From: Tenodera sinensis
Lineage: Eukaryota; Arthropoda; Insecta; Mantodea; Mantidae
DNA: 64,000 nucleotides
Reading direction: 5' to 3'
Assembly (NCBI GenBank): GCA_030765045.1
Contig: CM060972.1
Location: 61,047,773 to 61,111,772, forward strand
How positions within the stretch are numbered: the first letter of the stretch is position 1; each line of letters opens with the position of its first letter. The notes below the pieces were generated by a model. It saw only the letters and a list, made by a program, of their open reading frames with translations, was not told the DNA's origin and did no database searches. Of the stretch, positions 1 through 10,895 are shown piece by piece. A program made the translations under genes and the position numbers.

Positions 1-399
1 GGTTAAACACTGAAATAAAGATGTGCATACTGCATAGTCCACTATACTGCATGGCCAAAATCAGTTGACATATGGAATAATTTTCATTGATGTTAAAATG
101 TTAAATTAACCATATTGAATACCTGGCCCAGAAGTCAGTTGATAGAGGGAAGATGTTACCAAGAGACATGTTGATAGGATTAGCTTCAACATTGAGATCA
201 AATTTGGTCACTCTGGAACAAACTTGTTCTATTTTGTGATAATAACCACAGAACTATGAGATGGGCTGTGCATGACTATCGGCTGCATCCAGAAATTCAA
301 AAACAATCATTTCAAGCTGTATGTAAATTTGTAAATAGAGGATCTTATCTAGATTCTACATAAAAGAGGTGTCAGCCAAAGGCAGCTACTGGTGAAGAT

Positions 400-720
400 A
401 ACGAACACTATTAAGGTGATTGCAAGCCATAAAGATCAATTCACCATGCCTGTATGCAGAGTAGAATGAGTAAAAGATCGGTTAAGTGAATTTTAAAATC
501 AAGAGATGCAACACGCTCATACAAGGATTACTATCCTCTACCCAGGCATTGGTTTGGCAGTTGGATTACCAATCAGATGGACAATGATAATGACTTTACT
601 AAATGTATTCTGTGATAAGTGTTTATTTTACTCAGATGGTCATGTCAATGCTGAAAGTGCATACTACTGGTTTCTATAAAACCCAGATTTAACATGTGAA
701 GTTAATGACCAGCTGCTCCC
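400..720 (+). pseudogene. Tc1/mariner-type transposase relic
   Basis: With frame changes this reads LLNVFCDKCLFYSDGHVNAE and then YYW..NP, which resembles the second-Asp region (FSDE-F-SGHVN, YW--NP) of insect Tc/mariner-type DDE transposases. No intact frame, no clear termini. The similarity is from memory of the motif, so the call is tentative. Confidence 0.35.
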
Positions 721-864
721 AGAGTAATACAATACTTCATTCATCACATATATTTACACATTGGGCATAGGCCCAATAAACTGGTGACTTGTCAGATAAG
801 AATAACAAAAGAAGCAAAAGTAAAAAGGCATGTGTGTGTACAAACTATGTTCAGTGATTTTTAC

Positions 865-1382
865 CAGGGGTCCCCGTCTAGGGGATATGTGGATGGCGAC
901 CACAAGGTACCCAAGCTGAGCAGAACATTACTTCCACTTACTGATGTTTTGCTCCTCACTGTGGCTTTTCTATCTGACCTTACCTTGGTCATCTCTTGTT
1001 CTCTTCCAACCCTAATGCTGTTAGGGTTCCCAGGGGCTAGGGAGTCTTCATCCTTTCCATTTCTCTATAACCTCTTAAGCCCTAACATTCTGACCTGTCA
1101 TGGCATGTAATACATCCTCTGAATGCTAATCAGAGGAGATGGTCGGTGAATTTATTTTGATAACTCTCCCGGTCAGGTCGGTGAGATCTGTAAACCAATG
1201 ACAGGTGTGGTTCTCCAGACATTCTGGGGGTTGTGAGAGCAATGTAACTTCCAAAACATAAAAATATGGTACTCTCTAAAAAGCAGTTACTATTACTACT
1301 AAGTCTCTTCAATATTTATAAAATATTGGCGAGCAAGAGGATTAATGACTTCCTTGTCAGAAATCCAGCATTAGCCAACAAC
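865..1382 (+). mobile_element. Short nonautonomous LINE-derived retroelement, copy 1
   Basis: Begins CAGGGGTCCCCGTCTAGGGG, contains CTCCCGGTCAGGTCGGTGAG and GACAGGTGTGGTTCTCCAGAC, and ends GAAATCCAGCATTAGCCAACAAC. The last ~70 bp match the 3' end of the RNase H-bearing LINE at 18033-19310; the middle resembles the 5' leader of the intact LINE at 36308-40477. It has no ORF of its own and looks like an internally deleted LINE mobilised by its parent. A clean target duplication was not seen. Confidence 0.7.
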
Positions 1383-1836
1383 ATTTTATGCATGACTGCT
1401 TAGCATAACATATAGTCCTAGAGACCATCTTCCTTTACCAAACAGTATGCTTTTTCACTAAGGATTGGTTTTAGTGCATTAGGAATTTATTTTTGTCTTT
1501 AATCTCTCTATACTTTTCTGGAAATTTATTATAAAGTTTTACTCCTGCATGGAATGGACATTTTTCAAGTAAGCAAGTCTGTGTGCTGGTGTTTTAAGGC
1601 AATTTTAAGTCCTGGTTCCATGATTGTGCATATTGTTTTATGTAGTACTCATAATTTTCATATGTGTTTGGCTAATTTGTGGGGATATTGTGAGGGCGAA
1701 GTATGTTTAGATTTCTAAATAAGTTTCTGTAAGAACTCTAAAACTGACCCGTGTCATAATCAAATGATTTTCTTTTGTAATTTAACTCTCTTTTCTCAAC
1801 CTGTAGCTGCTCCCCATGATGTAATGCTATACCTAT

Positions 1837-2481
1837 TGAGACAGAATATTGGAGGACCCCAAAGGAAAGTCGTTCATGTGAATGTTTGTTGGAAGTGTAA
1901 TTCGTTTTTTGGTGTTGGTATGAGATGGTTGAATGACGAAGGCGTGTTGATGGGGTTCATTGTTGCAAACAACTGGGTTTGCACAAAGACGTCATAAATC
2001 TTTCCATATTTGATTTTAGTATATGTGTATAAATATTAGAATTGTTTGTGTTCCATAATAAAAGTAGGAGATGACGATTGGGATCGCTTCCCTAACGAGA
2101 AAGAACTATTTGCGCGGATGAATATGAAAAAGGCGGTGTGTCGCGTCAAAACGACGCCAAAAAACAGTTCACTAGCGTGTGTATCTCCGAGGTGGATGGA
2201 CGTATTTTTATGTGTACGCGTCATGAAATAGTAAAAGTGAATTTACTAAGTGTTTAGAGACCTTTAATTAAATTTCGGTGATGCTAGGGAAGCTGATCCG
2301 CTAAAATAAAACTTTCTACTGTGATATGATTTAAAAATTGTGAACAAGAAGGTGCAAATAAAATGTTTGACTAAAGTTAAACCCGAGTGTATGTTCATTC
2401 CATCCGTTACCAAGCCCTGAGATCAAAAAGATCTCATTAGCATAAAGACACAGCGACGATACTAATAACAAAACAGCACCA
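1837..2481 (+). mobile_element. Solo LTR, copy 1
   Basis: Begins TGAGACAGAATATTGG and ends ACAGCACCA (TG...CA), flanked by the 4-bp duplication CTAT at 1833-1836 and 2482-2485. The family recurs at 21825-22600, 25833-26472, 47450-47950 (partial) and 54405-54853 (antisense, partial). No internal coding region remains, so this is a solo LTR. Confidence 0.8.
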
Positions 2482-2485
2482 CTAT

Positions 2486-3540
2486 TATCGAATGAAATTA
2501 GCCGTGGTATACAAGCCTTGGTTACTAAGTTTGTGATTTATGTCAGGCAGCACATATTAAAGCAGGCACTACTTAATTTTTTACTAATACATTGAAAATG
2601 TTCCTCCCATTTTAGTTATTTATGTGTAGGTACCACTAAGATTTTGGCTGTATCTTTAGGACTTACTGAAATGATGTTTGCATTATTTGAGGTGTTGTTT
2701 GCTCATTAGTCGGTTTCAAGTTGAATTACAGTAGTTTTAACCCATTATCATATAACCAACTTTTTAGTACCCTATGTCCAAATTGAACTAATAAGAAACT
2801 TTACTTATATATTTCATAACCTCAATCCCGAAGTTATTTGATGAAAACAGCCAATGATCGATGTGTTACGATTGATAACAGTAGATAAGTGGCAGTTGTT
2901 AGGTACATAACTAAGAGAAAAATAAACAAGTAACCAGATAACGACTATTGATATATAAGTTCTGTTTGGAAAAGTATTGCACATTGATATTTGCCATGTG
3001 CAATCGTATTTTAAATACTACACAATATTACGAGAAAAGTGTGAATTTATCTTGCACAGGAATTAAGATCTTGACTTGAATAGTTTCAGGATCCCAACAT
3101 CAGTATTTGTAAAAAGTGAAGGTAATTTGTTGTGTTATTGTAACTTTACCCTTCTAAATATCACTCTCCTTTGATTAATTCCTATCCGCCGAATCTTCAG
3201 GATAGCGCAAGTTCACATCAAACAACACGTGCATAACTAACAATTTATTGAAATAACTTAAAAGTTTTAAACAATATCTATATGCTAAGTAAAACCTTTC
3301 TAACATTACATCGTATCTCGTGAAATTAAGAATACAGAAAACAACAATCATATACACAATTCAAACATTTTTAAATCCTTTTTAAACTTATCTTAACTAC
3401 ACCAAACTTCAAAAACACAAGAAGTCTTCTTTTTTTTTTTACAATAAACTTACCTACACTAAACATTTAAACTTGACCTACAGTATATAACACAAAAACC
3501 CTGAATGCTCCTATATCATGACGGAAAATGGAATTACATT
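2486..3540. other. Intervening AT-rich DNA
   Basis: No ORF, repeat terminus or tRNA-like sequence recognised; a T run at 3431-3440. Lies upstream of the first FAM120A exon in the window, presumably within an intron of that gene. Confidence 0.4.
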
Positions 3541-3778
3541 ATCTTTGATTCCTTATCATAGTAGAATTCCATCAGGAGTACGTCCTGGTTCCTTTCAGCT
3601 TGCTGTTCTTAATTTCTTCTTGCTTACTTTCATTAAATTTTCCTTTTGTCTGTTTAGCTCCTAGTTTGTTACCGTCTTTTGCTGTTTACCAATAATTACT
3701 TTGGTAACATCCTTGTTTGTATTTTTCTGTTCCTTTACAGGTTAAGCTTCTTGCCTTTTTTTTGTTTAGAAACAGTTT

Positions 3779-4063
3779 TTATGGATTGCTCTTTTTCAGC
3801 ATCTTTTTAGCGATCCCTTTTATATCTGCTTGTTCATCACTTGATGTATTTCCTTGCCCAACATGTGACTTTTGCTTGTTTTTAATTTTTCTTTTCTTGT
3901 CAGTTGGTTTCCGGTCATCACGTGTATACGTGAGCTGGGCAAATGCAGTCTGTTCCGCAGATTTGAATCCAAATGCAAATACAAGAATGGCACATATTAA
4001 TACAAATCCTACTGGAAATGCATAATGGGAATTAACAACTTCAGACAGTTCCATTTTCCACAC
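3779..4063 (-). other. 94-codon ORF with membrane segment, unrecognised
   Basis: Minus-strand frame starting MWKMELSEVVNSHYAFPVGF. Residues about 14-34 (YAFPVGFVLICAILVFAFGF) form a plausible single membrane helix, followed by a basic tail with DDRKPTDKKRKIKNKQK. An N-terminal anchor plus Lys-rich tail recalls kinectin/RRBP1-type ER proteins, but I cannot assign it. The frame breaks after residue 94, while reading on in shifted frames still gives Lys/Gln-rich sequence to about 3540, so it may be a processed pseudogene or a chance ORF. Confidence 0.25.
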
Positions 4064-4340
4064 CCTCTTCTGTTCAACTCCACTGTTTACGTGAACACTA
4101 ACCGTTCCACTTTCAGGACATACCCCTTCTGGCTGTTCCCAAGTCTATAATAATTTCATATATCCAACGGTATTACTCTTAATACTGTTACAGTAATAAA
4201 GCCTAATTGGTGGAAAACTGAATATGTATTGAAAATATATTAATCGCCATCATATATCTGGTAACCTATTAACGCCCAGAAGATAAGAATCCCATCACAG
4301 AACCCCCAGAATAAAAAAAAAAAAAAAAAAAAAAAAAAAA

Positions 4341-5060
4341 CAACATTTGGCGCCCAACATGGAGCATGAAAAAAGAAAGACTGAGAATTTTCTAATAAAA
4401 AGGGCGAGGTATGAATCTGTGGAAATCTACAAACTACTGAAGACTGGACCTCCGATACATCCCAAGGACATCTTGACCTGATCTTCCCATCCCGAGGACA
4501 CCTCTATTTGAAGACCTTATCTCCAGCACTGGATCTTTGAGTCCAGAGGAATATGACCAAGTATCCAACCAGAGGACCCCGGGAATGTCTTAACGATGGA
4601 AATGGAAGATAATACAACAGAAAGTAGGACATACTTTTTCTTTCCAATTCCATTTTTATTAATGAAACTACGGGACGGGAAAATAACATCCGTCAACTAT
4701 GAGCAAAGTAAACAAAGAATGGAAGCAGGTGCTGTAGGAAAAGTGGTTGAGATATTGCAAGTAGTAGAAAAGGAAGTAGCAATAGAAGGGGAAAGTCAAA
4801 TGACCGAAAAAATTATGAAAGAAACTACTGTCTTAGAATCAAAGGTGCTAGAAAAAATGGAATTAGATTTAGGCAAAGAAATAACTGGCTTAAGGGTAGA
4901 AATTAAGCAAAATTTAGGCAAATAACTGGCCTAGAATAAAAAATGATTTGAAAAAAGAACTAGAACGGCGTAGAAAAGAACGCAGTGGAAAATAATTTAA
5001 GAAGCGTACTTAAGGAAATAAGCGAGACTAAGAGTACTCTAGAAACAATGTAGAAGCCAT
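4341..5060 (+). mobile_element. LTR-retrotransposon leader: PBS and gag-like relic
   Basis: A 28-nt A run (4313-4340) is followed by TGGCGCCCAACATGGAGC at 4348-4365, which closely matches a tRNA-Lys primer-binding site of LTR retroelements. Downstream, 4596-4925 is open for 109 codons, charged and helical (MEMEDNTTESRTYF, then many Glu/Lys heptads), compatible with the coiled coil of a gag protein. Later frames are full of stops. The family (Gypsy or BEL/Pao) cannot be decided. Confidence 0.5.
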
Positions 5061-5831
5061 AGCAAATGGAGTAAATAGAGTGAAATAAAAGAATCCAAAT
5101 TTGGTTTAGTAAGCATAAGCAATGTTACAGAGAATGAAATAGAAGGCAATGATGCATTCGTGTCTAAGGCAGGAGACATACAAAATTGTAAAAATATAGG
5201 TAATAGGTGAAGCAGTATTTTTGTGTGAGCCCTCTGAAATGAATCAAATTGTAAATATGGAGGCAACAAAAAGCTCCCTGAAATAACCACGTTAATTTAT
5301 AGGCAGCGTAGGCCGAGTTCTTCTGTTTGTGTGTGACACAACGAAGGAAGTGATTTTGATCAACATTATAACGAGAAATAATAACCATACATTGAAAAGT
5401 GAATAATTGTGAAATTTTGTGATATTCATAAAAAGGAACTATACTGTCAATATTTGAGATCAATCGAGTTTGGTGAGATTAGAAAAGAACATTCACTTTT
5501 CACAATCGTTGACTGTGCCTAGCCATTTTGTTTGTTGGTGAAGTCCGCCATATATAGCGAGAAAATTGTAATAGTGTTTTCTGAGAAGGATAATGATTTT
5601 TAAGTGTTAATAAATTGTTCAAAACATTCATTAAAACAATGTTGATTGTTTCATCTATAAAATAGATCTGTACTACTCCCTATGATAACATGATTGAATA
5701 TTATAGTTCTCCAATTAATGCTAGGGCACGAGTAGTAAAACTTTGTAAAGACTTTCATTCCAACGAAGGTTAATAAAAGCTAAATAGCACATCTATGTTC
5801 GTCTCACATTAACATCAACATATTAAAAATC

Positions 5832-6030
5832 TGAGAGGTAAAATTGGAACTGAAAAATGCAATGCCATAGCTGGGATTTGAACCACAGACCCCACTTAGC
5901 AGGTGGGTGCTCTTACCATTAAGCTACTGTAACAACCTGCTAGAATCACACTGAATTCTCCAACCAATTCATATTTCTCCCTGCTTGTGTGTTTAAAATC
6001 ACCAACAGTAAGTTTGTTGGCATAAATAAT
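5832..6030 (+). repeat. tRNA-derived SINE, inverted-head form, copy 1
   Basis: Bracketed by the perfect 10-bp duplication ATTAAAAATC (5822-5831, 6031-6040). The tRNA-like head is antisense (GGGATTTGAACCACAGACC is the reverse of a B box GGTTCAAATCCC), while the tail, with GTAAGTTTGTTGGCATAAAT, is in sense. The single duplication shows that the inversion arrived with the insertion. Confidence 0.85.
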
Positions 6031-6398
6031 ATTAAAAATCGTTACAAAGAAATAAAGTAGAACATACAGTTAAAGGAACAAATGTAACAGGAACTGAAAT
6101 GGTAATCAACAGAAATGTACTAAGGAAATTGAAGCTATTAACAGTGAAGCAACAAGATTCTAAAGTAAGAACAAATTAGAAAGTAGAAATGTATTAGATG
6201 ATGAGACTGGAAAATGTATGTATAACCAAGAAACCGACATGTGAAGCCGAAAAAAGCTAGGTTATGTAAAAATGAAATGCTTTATAAAAAATCAGAACAG
6301 TGAGATGGAAAATGCAGTGTGTAAAGAAGCAATTAAAATAGCAAATGAAATTTATAAAACACTAAGTGTTATTTCAACAAAACCAGCTTATAGAATTA

Positions 6399-6948
6399 TA
6401 AGTCCCGAAGTACACCTAAAAAACAATGCATTTGCAATGTAAACAAGCCCAAAGCTGTGGGTGCTGCTCATAATGGAGTAAAAACAGCAATATGAGATGT
6501 TTCAATTGAGTGGTGATGTTCCGCCACAATACAGCTTGAATTTTTGTGTCATAACCATCAATGAAGCATGGGTCTATCACTTCACAGCTGATATAAAGGA
6601 GCAGTCAAAACAGTGGGTAGAAAGGGGAGAATCAGTTCCAGAGAAGGGAAAGACAGTTCCATCTGCAGGCAAGGTAATGGTTTTTTGGGATGCATGTGGG
6701 ATAATTTTCATTGATTATTTCCAAAAAGGAAAGTCAATCAATGTATTATGCGAACTTGTGGCAGCATATAGTGATGAAATCCAAAACGACTGCTGTTTGA
6801 TGGTTCTCATTATAAGCAGGTATCAAAGCTATTGAGCATTGCTAGTAAAAGTGTATCAAGCTGAAAGATTTGTGGAGAAATAGATGTTTTTTCCCAAACT
6901 TTTTGTGCTTTTGTTGTTAGGTTGAGTACTTCCGGGACAGCCCTTATA
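6399..6948 (+). mobile_element. Decayed, internally deleted mariner
   Basis: Near-terminal inverted repeats TTATAAGTCCCGAAGTACACC (6397-6417) and the reverse of TTCCGGGACAGCCCTTATAA (6930-6949). Inside, 6497-6790 encodes a transposase fragment with EQSKQWVERGES, TVPSAGKVMVFWD and GIIFIDYFQKGKSIN, typical of mariner catalytic domains. The frame then jumps to the very C-terminus, so the middle of the catalytic domain is deleted and the element cannot move itself. Confidence 0.8.
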
Positions 6949-7360
6949 AGTATTCAGAAGGTTGGTTTTAACATTTATATGTCACTGAAGATTATTACAT
7001 TTGTCGACTGGCATTTTGGGCTATGCATAATGACCTCAATGGTAGGAATTTAGGTATGCCCAAAAACTTCTACTTATTCCTTGTCCTAAACTCTTTGGGT
7101 CCTATGTAGTAGTTCCAGTGCCTTGCTGTTTAAGCATCTTATCTCATAATAAAAGATTATTTTGTGATGATACACATGTTACGAGGCATTTTCACACTAA
7201 AACACCACCGCCACCTCCATCTTCTCTGCATGTTTACCAGCTCAGATGACAGCTATAGAGTGAAACAGCAGCAGAGATGTACAATTTTTATGGTAATTAA
7301 GATGTTCCCAAAATATTAAATTTTATACCACTTCACCCATAAAATTAATATATCTGTTAG

Positions 7361-7549
7361 GGAGGTAGAATCGGAACTGAAAAATTCAATGCCACAGCCG
7401 GGATGGTTAGAATGCCCACCTGGTGAGCGTCTGAGGGTCTGTGGTTGAAATCCTGGCTGTGAATTTTTCAGTTCTGATTCTACCTTTCAAACATTGCCCA
7501 CAAATGACTTGTGTGTTTAAAATCAAGAGTAAGTTTGTTGGCATAAATA
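7361..7549 (+). repeat. tRNA-derived SINE, partial fold-back, beside exon acceptor
   Basis: Flanked by ATATCTGTTAGG (7350-7361 and 7550-7561). The 5' 40 bp (GGAGGTAGAATCGGAACTGA...) is the inverse of the internal TCAGTTCTGATTCTACC, then the sequence switches to sense at TGGTTAGAATGCC and runs through the B-box-like GGTTGAAATCC to the tail GTTTGTTGGCATAAATAA. It abuts the first FAM120A exon of the window. Confidence 0.85.
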
Positions 7550-7560
7550 ATATCTGTTAG

Positions 7561-7694
7561 GTGTACGTGTTGCAGGAAGAAGATCAGAACCTCACTTTGG
7601 AAACCAGCCTAAACCTTCTGTCAGTAATGGTAAAAATAAGAATTCTGAACAATTGGACACATCCAAATTTGCATCAGAGACAGCAGAAAGCGAG
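7561..7694 (+). CDS. FAM120A: FAM120A homolog, first exon in window
   Basis: Reads VRVAGRRSEPHFGNQPKPS and on to ETAESE, ending at a codon boundary before donor GTATGA. Two in-frame acceptors 15 nt apart are possible: TTAG at 7557-7560 (exon from 7561) and TGCAG at 7571-7575 (exon from 7576). Both leave two leading bases, so the choice only adds or removes five residues. A SINE lies directly upstream and its target duplication includes the first acceptor. This low-complexity polar stretch is weakly conserved in the family; the call rests on splice phase with the next exon. Confidence 0.75.
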
Positions 7695-7780
7695 GTATGA
7701 TTTCTGCAAGCAAGATATTTTACACTACATGTAATTAGCAATTGTTGTAGTTCATGCCAATAAAATATGCTACATTTCAG

Positions 7781-7967
7781 AGAGATAGTCTGGCAGCCTA
7801 TAAAGAAGCAACAGCAAGTGCCAAGAAGGCACCTCAGATTGTAATTGAGCCACCTGCAGTTGGGACTTTACAGTCTGATGCAAACAAACCAAACCTGAAA
7901 GAAGACTTGGATAACTGTGAAACAAAGAACCACATTGGTAGTGGCATGGAAGATGAAACTAACACAG
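7781..7967 (+). CDS. FAM120A: FAM120A homolog, exon
   Basis: Acceptor CATTTCAG, then RDSLAAYKEATASAKKAP and on to MEDETNTG; donor GTAGGT after one base of a split codon. It lies 86 bp after the previous exon and joins it in phase 0. Polar, probably disordered linker between the missing XPG-like domain and the conserved central region. Confidence 0.82.
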
Positions 7968-8009
7968 GTAGGTGACGTATGGTTAGCAAAACAGACAGAG
8001 GGATATATG

Positions 8010-9540
8010 TACTTAGGCTTTCACGGCCGATATCTTGACTATTAGAAATGTTTAGTTCTTCCGGGCTTGTAGGCGTGGTCTAGAAGACATGGTAGATAGA
8101 TACCAATGTTTCGCCAAGTACTGCACTTGGCATCATCAGGGTAATATGATCCTCTGTCTGCACTGGTCAAAGTTTGAATGTGGAAGCAGAGAAGTAGTGG
8201 AAGTAAAGACTGTTAACGTCCGTTACGGTTATTGCGACTTACTTTCATGGTAATAATGCTATTGGTTTCAGACTACATTTGCATTGTTGTGATTATGATT
8301 ACGATGATGATTGTTATTAGCATTTATTAGCATTTGCAGTATTGGTAGTATTAGCATTAGTATTATCATTAGGGATCTCTAAGAAGGTTTTGTGAAGTCG
8401 AGTAGTTACTTCTCTTCTTGTTCAGAAAGTTAGCAAATCCTTTGAGCATGAAAAAATGTAAGTAGGTAAATTTCACATATTTCTAAAATGTAAAGCTATT
8501 CAACAGTATATTGAAAGATAATGGAGATGTGATGGATGCATTCCAATAATAGTTACTAACAGCAAATTTCACTTGAGATGTACTTCAATGGGTGGCTTTA
8601 TAAACCTCAACTTAAGATGTAATTTCATCTACTTTCTCCTGTATTCTTAAAACTACTGTTCAATGATCTAGAAGTTTTTAATGGTAAATCTATCCTTTTT
8701 CTCCTTGGAACTAAATTTCAAAAAGTTTCTGTGATATCCCTGCAGTGAGAGGCATTGTTTACCACCCATCCAACATTTTTCAACCCCATCTTTCATTACG
8801 TTACCATCAACCTTAAAAGAATAAAGAGCAAAATTTTATCTTATTATTGAGAAAACCGAAGTCACTTTTACACTCGCCTTCTCTTTAAAGTGTTGAAAAT
8901 ACTGAAATGTTTTCAAGGTGATTTGATTTCATCCTCAGTAGTTGGGTGACTGAAGCTCTTTTCCTGCTGCTCCCTCTCTGTTGTAATTGTCCTGTTGCAG
9001 AGGGTATGCTTTGGTGATTTGTATCACAAAAAAACCTCATGAAAAGATTAGCAAGAAATGATGAAAGTGGACTACCCATAGCTAAGCCAAAAGTTTGTTG
9101 AAAGAAATTTCCATTAAAATTGAAAAAAATTGTAATCCAAACAAAGATTAGTAAGCATCGCAAAATCATTTATTAATTCTTAATTTAATTCTATAAACAT
9201 TATCATTTTCTTGAAAACATCAAAAATTTTTCTCTAAGTATGCTAGGAAATAAAGCAGGTCAGGAGAAACAAGTTTACCTTAGCAGAAAATACAATATTG
9301 TTAATCTTTTCTACCAATTCAAAAGAATTTTTCATACTTAGACTTTCAAATTGTTTAAAAGTACTGAATTTTTTTATGCAACCAATTAGCTGGATTGTAA
9401 GCAGATAAATTCATACAATTTATAATGGGCCTCATTTTATTTCTTGGTTTATGAATTTTAGGAAGTGCGTAAACCTCGGCAAAACTGGATTACTGACTTT
9501 CACAATATATTTTTCTTTATTAGGTATAGCATTCACCTCA
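8010..9540 (-). pseudogene. Penelope-like retroelement relic
   Basis: On the minus strand 8885-9169 includes FFQQTFGLAMGSPLSSFLAN, the RT motif with GLAMGSPLSP characteristic of Penelope-like elements; upstream (toward 9450) RPIINCMNLSAYNPANWL matches the N-terminal RT motif. Frames are broken by many stops. The low-coordinate end carries a hammerhead-type motif (8086-8139), as described for Penelope-like elements. No GIY-YIG part was recognised. Confidence 0.65.
8080..8145 (-). ncRNA. Hammerhead ribozyme-like motif
   Basis: Minus strand 5' to 3': CTGATGA (8139-8133), stem II TGCCAAG/CTTGGC closed by a short loop, GAAA (8112-8109), stem III CATTGGTA/TACCATG with one bulge and loop TCTATC, then TC completing the GTC cleavage triplet (8088-8086). 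All core nucleotides of a hammerhead are present. A convincing stem I was not found, so activity is uncertain. Hammerheads in Penelope-like termini are established knowledge. Confidence 0.6.
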
Positions 9541-9574
9541 AGAACTTCAAAGTTGTAATGCGTGATGTTCTATC

Positions 9575-9830
9575 GCATTAAAATCACAATTGAGGAGCGT
9601 TTTTTCAAAACTCGATAGATGCACAAAATGCGTTTCTGAGAAAAATGGTTTTTTCTATTTATATGCAATACTAATTGGTTTGCACAGCAACTATATTAAT
9701 CTTTCAGTTCTCCTTCCTGAAAATGCCTCATTGAATGTGAAAAGAAACAAATAGCATAGTTTAACCAGTGCAAATTTGACGTTTGAAAACACGGAGTTTT
9801 TTCAAAACTCGATAGATTCTGATTAACTTT
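9575..9830. repeat. Short motif repeated: TTTTCAAAACTCGATAGAT
   Basis: CACAATTGAGGAGCG followed by a six-T run and CAAAACTCGATAGATGCAC at 9583-9622, and a second TTTTTTCAAAACTCGATAGAT at 9799-9819. The same composite recurs at 47953-48012 with the T run expanded to about 30, and again at 48134-48153. Element class unknown. Confidence 0.5.
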
Positions 9831-9899
9831 TCTGCGTGAGCCAGAAGTTAGCACATGAAGTTTCGTTATTTTTGTCATTTATTGTTTTTGTTACTTCTT

Positions 9900-10895
9900 A
9901 TTTAGGTATTTATTATTTTTAATTTATTTTCACCTTTTCGTAATACATAATGTACTATACAACCAACATATTAATGTTTATAAGGATTATTTTATTAGGT
10001 ATAAACTTAGAAACTAAGTACTGGTACATTCACAATAACAATAGTTTTTGTTTTATTTATATAACATATTGAATACATACAAAGAAATTTTAAACTATGA
10101 ACAAGTAAGCTTTAATCTTTATAAGTATCTTCTATATAGCGTTCCACTCTTACAAGACAGTATGGAGTTAAATGGGACATCTCTGTCTCTATCTAGCGCA
10201 TACAAGTTGCCATTAGCCGCATCCTTTTCTACCCTCGCGGTGTTGCCAGATTCCTAATAGCATGGTATAAATATTCATTTGTTATAAATTTCAGATTTGA
10301 ACACATTATCCTATGCAGAATTTTTTTCTCTATCAGGTTATATCCTTTTTAGAGTCATTATACATTTCTATAGGCCCAAATTTCTTCAGAAAACGTTTTT
10401 TTTTCAATAGAAGTCCGATATTTGCTGTTTTTATACTCATCATGCACTAACTAACAAACTAACTGCTAGAATGCATCTATATTTTTTTCTTAGGTAGAGT
10501 ATACCATAGTGCTACTACCTGCTCACTCTGAATTCTCTATGTTTACCCAGTTAAGTGTTATAATTTTTAAAATGAAATGTTTTCGGAAAATTTTATATCT
10601 GTGCACTGCAAAAGTTACGCAGTGTGAAACTTTTTTGTTATTGAGTTTACATCAGGGAACCAGCGAGTACAAATGTTGAGGAAGGTTGGAGAAAGTTTTT
10701 AAAATAAACCAAAAGGCAGTAACCTCTTTCTTTTATCCAGTAAGGCAAACAAAAGGTATTCATCTATTCAGCGTCAGGCCTGACACAGAAGATAGTATAA
10801 GGAGCAGCACTAGCATAAGTTCGAAAGAAGCCGTGTGTGTAACTGTGAGCTGTTATTGCGTTATTTGTTTAATATTTTTGTAAATATTTGTAGTT
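9900..10895. other. Unassigned intronic DNA
   Basis: No recognised gene or element. Short open frames at 10048-10257 and 10686-10883 have no family features. Confidence 0.4.

Noticed and set aside
10048..10257. 69-codon ORF with Ser/Leu-rich C-terminus
   Set aside because: No homology pattern, and no splice sites consistent with FAM120A phases between the 7781 and 14408 exons.
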